Assembly: GCA_036389375.1 (NCBI GenBank)
Contig: DASVQA010000203.1
Span: 1-25,567, forward strand
Length of the DNA: 25,567 nt
Direction: 5' to 3'
Source: QHXQ01 sp036389375
GTDB taxonomy: Bacteria; Acidobacteriota; Blastocatellia; Pyrinomonadales; Pyrinomonadaceae
The translations under genes were made by a program, and so were the position numbers. The notes under the pieces are model-generated. The model had not been told where the DNA came from and did not search any database. It saw only the letters and a program-made list of their open reading frames with translations. This document shows positions 21,244-25,567 of the stretch, piece by piece (position 1 is the first letter of the stretch; each line of letters starts with the position of its first letter).

Positions 21244-21267
21244 ATGATGATGATGGGAGAGCGTTTG

Positions 21268-22629
21268 ATGAAGTGGCATTTATCGAAAATGTTGGTCTGG
21301 CTGCACGGCTTTGTGCTGCTCGTGGTGATCGCGCTGGCGCTTTACGGCATGGCGCACGGGCAGACAAGACCCGCAGCGGCGCAGCCGAGCGCGACGGTCA
21401 ACGCGGGCGCGGACGTTAAGCCGCCCACCGTTGCGGCCGAGCGCGCGAAGTTTGACGAGTTGCGCCGGGCCGGCTTCGACGCCGTCTATAATCTCGACTA
21501 CGAGGGCGCGCGGCGCAAGTTCAAAGAGTTGGCGGCGGCGTTTCCGGATCATCCGGCGGGGCCGCAGTTCCTCGCCGCGAGCCTGTGGCTTGAGACGTTG
21601 AACAAGTCGCGCCGCCTGCAATCGGGTCTCTACAACTCCGAATCGTTCTACGCGCAGAACGAGGACAAGGTTGACCCCGGCGTCGTCGCGCAGTTCCGCG
21701 AGTGGACGCGCACGGCGAAGCAACTGGCGGAGGCGCGGCTCAAACAGAACCCGCGCGACACGGAGGCGCTCTACTTTCTCGGCGCGACGCAGGGGCTAAA
21801 GGCGTCGTTCGAGGGCGCGGTCGAGCGCCGTTTCGTCGCCGCCCTGCGCGACGGCTCGGACGCGGTTGATAAGCACCGCGAACTGGTCAAACTCGACCCC
21901 GACTTTCACGATGCCCGCATCATCATCGGCATGTACGACTACATCCTCGGCGGCTTGCCGTTCCCCATGCGCGTCGTCGCCGGCCTCACCGGCAATCGCG
22001 GCTCGAAGAAACGCGGCATAGCCACGCTCGAACTCGTCGCGCGCGAGGGCGCTTGGGCGCGCGAAGACGCAAAGACCTTGCTCATCCCACTCTACAAACG
22101 CGAGAAGCGTTTCCTTGATGCGCTCAAGTTCACGCGTGAACTGGCGGCGCAATACCCGCGCAACTATCTCTTCAAACTCGAAGCGGCCGATGCGCTCGTC
22201 TCACAGGCGGCGCTTGAGCGCGCGGCGGGCAACACGACGGCGGCGAGCGCATACGAGCGCGAAGCCTTCGGTATCTTCGACGCGCTGCTGCACGAACGCG
22301 ACGCGCGCGCGGCGGGCGTCGTGCGCCAACTCGATCTGATTCACTATCAGTACGGCGAGGCTCTGTTCACCGCCGCGCAGGCGGAACACGCGGCGCGCGA
22401 GTTCCTGTCGGCGGCGACCGTCGCGGGTGCGGAGTCGAATCTGGCGACGATGGCGCGGCTGCGCGCGGCGCAGGCGCTCGATCTCGCGGGCAAACGCAAC
22501 GATGCTTTGGCGCAGTACCAGACGGTGCTGGCGCGCCCGAACGTCTACGATTCGCAGGCCGAGGCGCAGCGCGGTCTGCGCGCGCCCTATCACAAGACCG
22601 AACAGAAACGACAAGCCGATGACAACTAA
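21268..22629 (+). CDS. Membrane-anchored or secreted TPR protein
   Basis: The open frame begins with four consecutive ATGs at 21244, but the ATG at 21268 lies 8 nt after GGAG (21256-21259) and gives a clean N-terminal hydrophobic segment (WLHGFVLLVVIALALYGMAHG), so it is preferred (453 residues). This segment is a signal anchor or signal peptide. The rest is helical with TPR-like pairs (FDAVYNLDYEGARRKFKELAAAFPDHP, ALYFLGATQGLKASFEGAVERRF, RLRAAQALDLAGKRNDALAQYQTVL). It contains the motif region MYDYILGGLPFPMRVVAGLTGNRGSKKRG, which resembles the DUF3808-like/outer-membrane TPR group, though I cannot confirm this. The end overlaps the phosphodiesterase start by 11 nt. Confidence 0.82.
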   Translation: MKWHLSKMLVWLHGFVLLVVIALALYGMAHGQTRPAAAQPSATVNAGADVKPPTVAAERAKFDELRRAGFDAVYNLDYEGARRKFKELAAAFPDHPAGPQFLAASLWLETLNKSRRLQSGLYNSESFYAQNEDKVDPGVVAQFREWTRTAKQLAEARLKQNPRDTEALYFLGATQGLKASFEGAVERRFVAALRDGSDAVDKHRELVKLDPDFHDARIIIGMYDYILGGLPFPMRVVAGLTGNRGSKKRGIATLELVAREGAWAREDAKTLLIPLYKREKRFLDALKFTRELAAQYPRNYLFKLEAADALVSQAALERAAGNTTAASAYEREAFGIFDALLHERDARAAGVVRQLDLIHYQYGEALFTAAQAEHAAREFLSAATVAGAESNLATMARLRAAQALDLAGKRNDALAQYQTVLARPNVYDSQAEAQRGLRAPYHKTEQKRQADDN

Positions 22630-24010
22630 CGAACTTGGGATGATGTGCTGCGAGCCGACAGCGCAAGAGTACGGTCTATTGTTCGCCGCCCCGGCGGGCT
22701 TCGTCACCGCCACGCCGCGCGCAGAATACGCGCACGCGCGCACAGTGGCCGCAGACGCGACCCGCCCGCGCCGTTTGCTCCTGTGTCTCGACGGCGTGCC
22801 GTTTGAGATCATGCAGGCGGCACAGGCGCGCGGGCTGTTCGCGGGCTTCCACGAGCCTTCGGGTTTGCTCTCGCCGTTTCCGACGATGACGAACATCGCG
22901 CTCGCCACCATGCTCGGCGCAAGCGCGCCGCTCGGCTACGAGTCGCTCTACTTTGATCGCAACGCGCAGGAGTTGCGCGGCGGCGTGCAGAAGTACATCG
23001 GCCGGCGCACACCCGATAAAGTGCCCTCGTCCTACATGGACGAACTTGATTATCAAGAGCCTTTGCCGTTCGAGTATCTGGTTTATGTCGCGCCCGATGC
23101 GGTCTGGCGCGCGGACATGCGCCGCTTCCGCGAGCGCTTCCGCGCCGCGCCGCGCGACCGCGACTACTTCGGCTTCCTCAAAGGCACGGACGGGTTGTTG
23201 CACGTGCGCGGCCCCGCCAAACTTCAGACCGCGCTCGTCTCGCTCGACGCGCTGCTCCGTGAACTGCAAGCGTGGCTTGGGCGCGAAACCGAGATCGTCC
23301 TCTTCTCCGATCACGGCATGGGGCTGGTCGAGAGTCGCAAGATTCACTTGCAGACGCACCTGCGCGCGCAGGGCTTCGAGGTGCGTTCACGGTTTCACGG
23401 TGGGCGCGGCGGGCGGCGCACCGTCTCGCTGCCTGCCTTCGGTCTCATCGGCTTTGCCGCGCTCTACTGCGCCGACGAGACCGACCCGGCCGAAGTCTCT
23501 GCCGCCGTCAACACGCTCGGCGGCGTTGACTTCAGCATGTACCGCGACGGCGGGGCGGCCGTTATCGTCCGCAACGCTGCCGGCGCGGCCCGCATCCGGC
23601 GCACGACCGACGCCGCCGGCGCGCGCTTCGCCTACGAACAACTGGACGGCGACCCGCTCGACCTCAGCGCGACAGTGCGGGCGATGCAAGCGGCGGGCGA
23701 GTTGACCGCCGATGGTTTTGCTGCCGACGAGGTGTGGCTTGCACGCACGGCGGCGCACACCTACCCGGACGCGCTGGCGAATCTCTATGAAGCCATGCAC
23801 GGGACGCGCGTGCGGCACACAGCGGACGTGCTCATCAGTTGCCGCGACGGTTATTACTACGGCTGGTCGGCCCTAGACCGCTTCGTCCGCATCATGGCCA
23901 CGCACGGCAACGCCATGCGCGGCAGCACGACCGCGTTCCTGATGAGCACGCACCGCGACTTCGCTCCTTACGTGCGCGGCACAGAGGCGCGCCCCGTGTT
24001 GCGTGCGTAA
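22619..24010 (+). CDS. Alkaline-phosphatase-superfamily phosphodiesterase (NPP type)
   Basis: A 463-residue protein. All seven residues expected of a two-metal phosphodiesterase/nucleotide-pyrophosphatase site can be placed: Asp58 (LCLDGVP), nucleophile Thr91 (FPTMTN), Asp191 and His195 (DGLLH), Asp231-His232 (FSDHGMG) and His429 (MATHGN). It should hydrolyse a phosphodiester or phosphomonoester; whether the substrate is a nucleotide, lipid head group or glycan phosphate is unknown. No signal peptide is visible from this start. ATGs at 22640 and 22643 are alternatives; none has a strong Shine-Dalgarno, in keeping with coupling to the upstream TPR gene by an 11-nt overlap. The stop is 3 nt from that of the convergent DJ-1 gene. 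Confidence 0.87.
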   Translation: MTTNELGMMCCEPTAQEYGLLFAAPAGFVTATPRAEYAHARTVAADATRPRRLLLCLDGVPFEIMQAAQARGLFAGFHEPSGLLSPFPTMTNIALATMLGASAPLGYESLYFDRNAQELRGGVQKYIGRRTPDKVPSSYMDELDYQEPLPFEYLVYVAPDAVWRADMRRFRERFRAAPRDRDYFGFLKGTDGLLHVRGPAKLQTALVSLDALLRELQAWLGRETEIVLFSDHGMGLVESRKIHLQTHLRAQGFEVRSRFHGGRGGRRTVSLPAFGLIGFAALYCADETDPAEVSAAVNTLGGVDFSMYRDGGAAVIVRNAAGAARIRRTTDAAGARFAYEQLDGDPLDLSATVRAMQAAGELTADGFAADEVWLARTAAHTYPDALANLYEAMHGTRVRHTADVLISCRDGYYYGWSALDRFVRIMATHGNAMRGSTTAFLMSTHRDFAPYVRGTEARPVLRA

Positions 24011-24013
24011 AGG

Positions 24014-24595
24014 CTAAACCTGATGGTTGACCGGGAGTGAGTAAGGATAATCCATCTGCTGGCTGATGCGCGCCCTGACCTCTGCGCCGGCCAGTTTCTC
24101 GACGAGATAAAGACCGAGATCGATGCCGGCCGTGACGCCGCCCGCCGTGATGATGTCGCCATCGTCCACGACGCGGCGGCGTTCGACCGTCGCCCCGAAC
24201 GCTGGCAGGTCTTGATAGGCGCTGGGGTGCGTCGTGGCGTGTTTGCCTTGCAGGAAGCCGGCCGCGCCGAGCAGCAGCGACCCCGTGCAGACTGAACTCT
24301 TCAAAGGGCAGGCGGCGGCCGTCTTCAGCCACGCGATAAATGAATCATCATTAACTAACGTGCGCGTGCCGTAGCCACCGGCGACGACGATCAGATCGTA
24401 GCCGCCGAGCGGTTCGGCTACGCGCGTGGCCGTGAAGCGCAGGGCGCGGTCGTCTGCAAGGTCGCGCGTGCGGGCGCAGATGTCCCAACCGAGGTCTGGT
24501 CGGAAGCCCATAGACTTGAGCCGTGTGAGCGGGTCGTAGACGCCGACGAAATCGAGGGCGGTCATCTGATCGAAGATGATGAAGGCGATCTGCAT
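24014..24595 (-). CDS. DJ-1/PfpI-family protein, isonitrile-hydratase-like subgroup
   Basis: A 193-residue protein. SSVCTGSLLLGAAGFL (100-115) places Cys103 in the nucleophile elbow, and KHATTHPSA follows, as in the isonitrile hydratase (InhA) and related class I glutamine amidotransferase-like proteins. Asp15 (TALDFVG) and Tyr20 match the N-terminal residues of that subgroup. There is no DNA-binding C-terminal domain, so it is not an AraC-type FtrA/GATase regulator. Possible roles include isonitrile hydration or removal of glycation/electrophile damage; the sequence does not decide. It is convergent with the phosphodiesterase and divergent from the ABC ATPase. Confidence 0.88.
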   Translation of the reverse strand: MQIAFIIFDQMTALDFVGVYDPLTRLKSMGFRPDLGWDICARTRDLADDRALRFTATRVAEPLGGYDLIVVAGGYGTRTLVNDDSFIAWLKTAAACPLKSSVCTGSLLLGAAGFLQGKHATTHPSAYQDLPAFGATVERRRVVDDGDIITAGGVTAGIDLGLYLVEKLAGAEVRARISQQMDYPYSLPVNHQV

Positions 24596-24642
24596 GGTTG
24601 CTCTTCACAGTCTGCGCGACGCGCGCTTGTCGTCAACGCCGG

Positions 24643-24651
24643 ATCATAGCA
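24643..24651 (-). promoter_or_regulatory. Candidate extended -10 promoter of the DJ-1/PfpI gene
   Basis: On the minus strand, TGCTATGAT (24651-24643) is an extended -10 (TGn plus TATGAT, 5 of 6). No good -35 lies 17 nt upstream, as expected for extended -10 promoters. It would give a leader of about 40-45 nt. A TTGACG at 24637-24632 has no -10 partner. Confidence 0.4.
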
Positions 24652-24666
24652 CGCGCCCCTGCGTGC

Positions 24667-24695
24667 TTGACCTGCGGGACGGGCGCGCGTACAAA
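24667..24695 (+). promoter_or_regulatory. Promoter of the ABC-2 ATPase gene (leaderless)
   Basis: TTGACC (24667-24672, 5 of 6), a 17-nt spacer and TACAAA (24690-24695, 4 of 6). The -10 ends exactly 8 nt before the ATG at 24704, and no Shine-Dalgarno lies between them, so transcription should start at or just before the start codon. Confidence 0.6.
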
Positions 24696-24703
24696 CTGCG
24701 GCG

Positions 24704-25519
24704 ATGACGACGACGACAAATGAGGCGGCGGCGGGCGTGGAGACGGTCGAGTTGGTGCGGCGCTTCGGCGCATTCACGGCCGTTGACGGGCTGAGCCTGC
24801 GGGTCGAGCGCGGGCAGTTCTTCGGCTTTCTGGGCCCGAACGGCGCGGGGAAGTCAACGACGATCAAGATGCTGACGGGGCTGCTTGCGCCGACCGCCGG
24901 GACAGCGCGCGTGCTCGGTTTCGACGTGGCGCGCGACGCGCTCGAAGTGAAACGGCGGATCGGCGTCGTGCCGGAAGACCTGAACCTGTTCGAGCGTTTG
25001 ACGGGAGCGGAGATGCTGACGTTCACGGCGCGCATGTATGGGCTTCAGCGCGCCGAGACGGTCGAGCGCACGCGCGAGTTGCTGGCGTTGATGGAACTGG
25101 ACGACGAGCCGCGCAAACTGGTCGTTGAGTATTCGCACGGGATGAAGAAGAAACTGGCGCTCGCGTGCGCGTTGATTCACCGGCCCGAAATACTCTTTCT
25201 CGACGAGCCGTTCGAGGGCGTGGACGCAATCGCCTCGCGCACGCTCAAAGACCTGCTGCTGCGCCTGACGGCGCGCGGGCTGACCGTCTTTCTCACCTCG
25301 CACGTGCTTGAGATCATCGAACGCCTATGTACGCACATTGCGATCATCAACGGCGGGCGACTCGTCGTCTCCGGCTCGCTAGACGAACTGCGGCGCGGCC
25401 TTGCGCCAGACGCCGCAGAAGATGCGCGCACCACGCCGCTCACGCTCGAAGAGTATTTCCTGCACGTCACGGGCGGCGCACGCCACGCCGAGCAAGATGC
25501 GCTGTCATGGTTGGGCTGA
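24704..25519 (+). CDS. ABC-2-type transporter ATP-binding protein
   Basis: A 271-residue ATPase: Walker A GPNGAGKST (44-52), Q-loop region VVPEDLNLFERLT, signature YSHGM (143-147), Walker B LFLDEPFEGVD (164-174) and H-loop TSHVLEIIERL. The YSHGMKKKL form of the signature is usual in the DrrA/CcmA/NatA-like ATPases that pair with ABC-2 permeases for drug, lipid or ion export. The cognate permease is not in the window. A GTG at 25531 opens a frame to the right edge (SSRQQETGRRV...) that could be its start, but only 12 codons are visible. There is no ribosome binding site; the promoter implies a leaderless mRNA. Confidence 0.92.
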   Translation: MTTTTNEAAAGVETVELVRRFGAFTAVDGLSLRVERGQFFGFLGPNGAGKSTTIKMLTGLLAPTAGTARVLGFDVARDALEVKRRIGVVPEDLNLFERLTGAEMLTFTARMYGLQRAETVERTRELLALMELDDEPRKLVVEYSHGMKKKLALACALIHRPEILFLDEPFEGVDAIASRTLKDLLLRLTARGLTVFLTSHVLEIIERLCTHIAIINGGRLVVSGSLDELRRGLAPDAAEDARTTPLTLEEYFLHVTGGARHAEQDALSWLG

Positions 25520-25567
25520 GCGCGCGAGAGTGAGCAGCAGGCAGCAAGAAACAGGTCGCCGGGTTGC

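Overview
The window is GC-rich, gene-dense bacterial DNA. The gene content (O-antigen/capsule ABC exporter, large TPR proteins, a PAS-GGDEF-EAL protein, thiamine genes, many short membrane proteins with no clear family) would fit an Acidobacteriota-type soil or sediment bacterium. That placement is inference from style and gene mix; no rRNA or marker gene is present. There is no tRNA, rRNA, CRISPR array, transposase or phage gene.

Layout. (1) 1-4445: surface-polysaccharide export. A GT4 glycosyltransferase (cut by the window edge), a DUF4214-like/coiled-coil protein and a Wzt-type ATPase run leftward, and the Wzm-type permease runs rightward from the same intergenic region. (2) 4591-7515: a zinc-ribbon membrane protein, then two tandem paralogues with a terpene-cyclase-like QW motif, one apparently cytosolic and one with a signal peptide. 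(3) 7539-9101 (leftward): an O-antigen ligase/polymerase-like membrane protein with a PDZ domain inserted. (4) 9462-13856 (rightward): a large TPR protein, a small membrane protein, thiE and thiD. (5) 13884-18201 (leftward): a three-PAS GGDEF-EAL protein, a cyclophilin and a Cof-type HAD phosphatase. (6) 18499-24010 (rightward): threonine synthase, then a tight cluster of a catalytically dead HtrA-like protein, a small membrane protein, an anchored TPR protein and an intact NPP-type phosphodiesterase. (7) A leftward DJ-1/PfpI protein, and a rightward ABC-2 ATPase at the right edge.

The most striking non-coding signal is a set of six intergenic hairpins at 3483-3601, 7503-7575, 11910-11994, 16688-16760, 17266-17347 and 18211-18283. 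Their arms are degenerate 7-nt tandem repeats, with complementary heptads on the other arm. The heptad word differs between most loci (AGTAGTC, GATGAAT, AGGTCAG, GGGTTGA, GAGTGAC), but the architecture and 7-nt phase are constant. They occur between divergent, convergent and co-directional genes, so simple terminators cannot explain all of them, and some enter the C-terminal codons of neighbouring genes. A seventh, non-heptad inverted repeat lies at 9122-9240.

A second shared signal is promoter placement. Three genes (3463 minus, 3621 plus, 24704 plus) have a good -10 hexamer ending exactly 8 nt before the ATG and no Shine-Dalgarno, which suggests leaderless mRNAs. All annotation is by reading the sequence; no database search was run.
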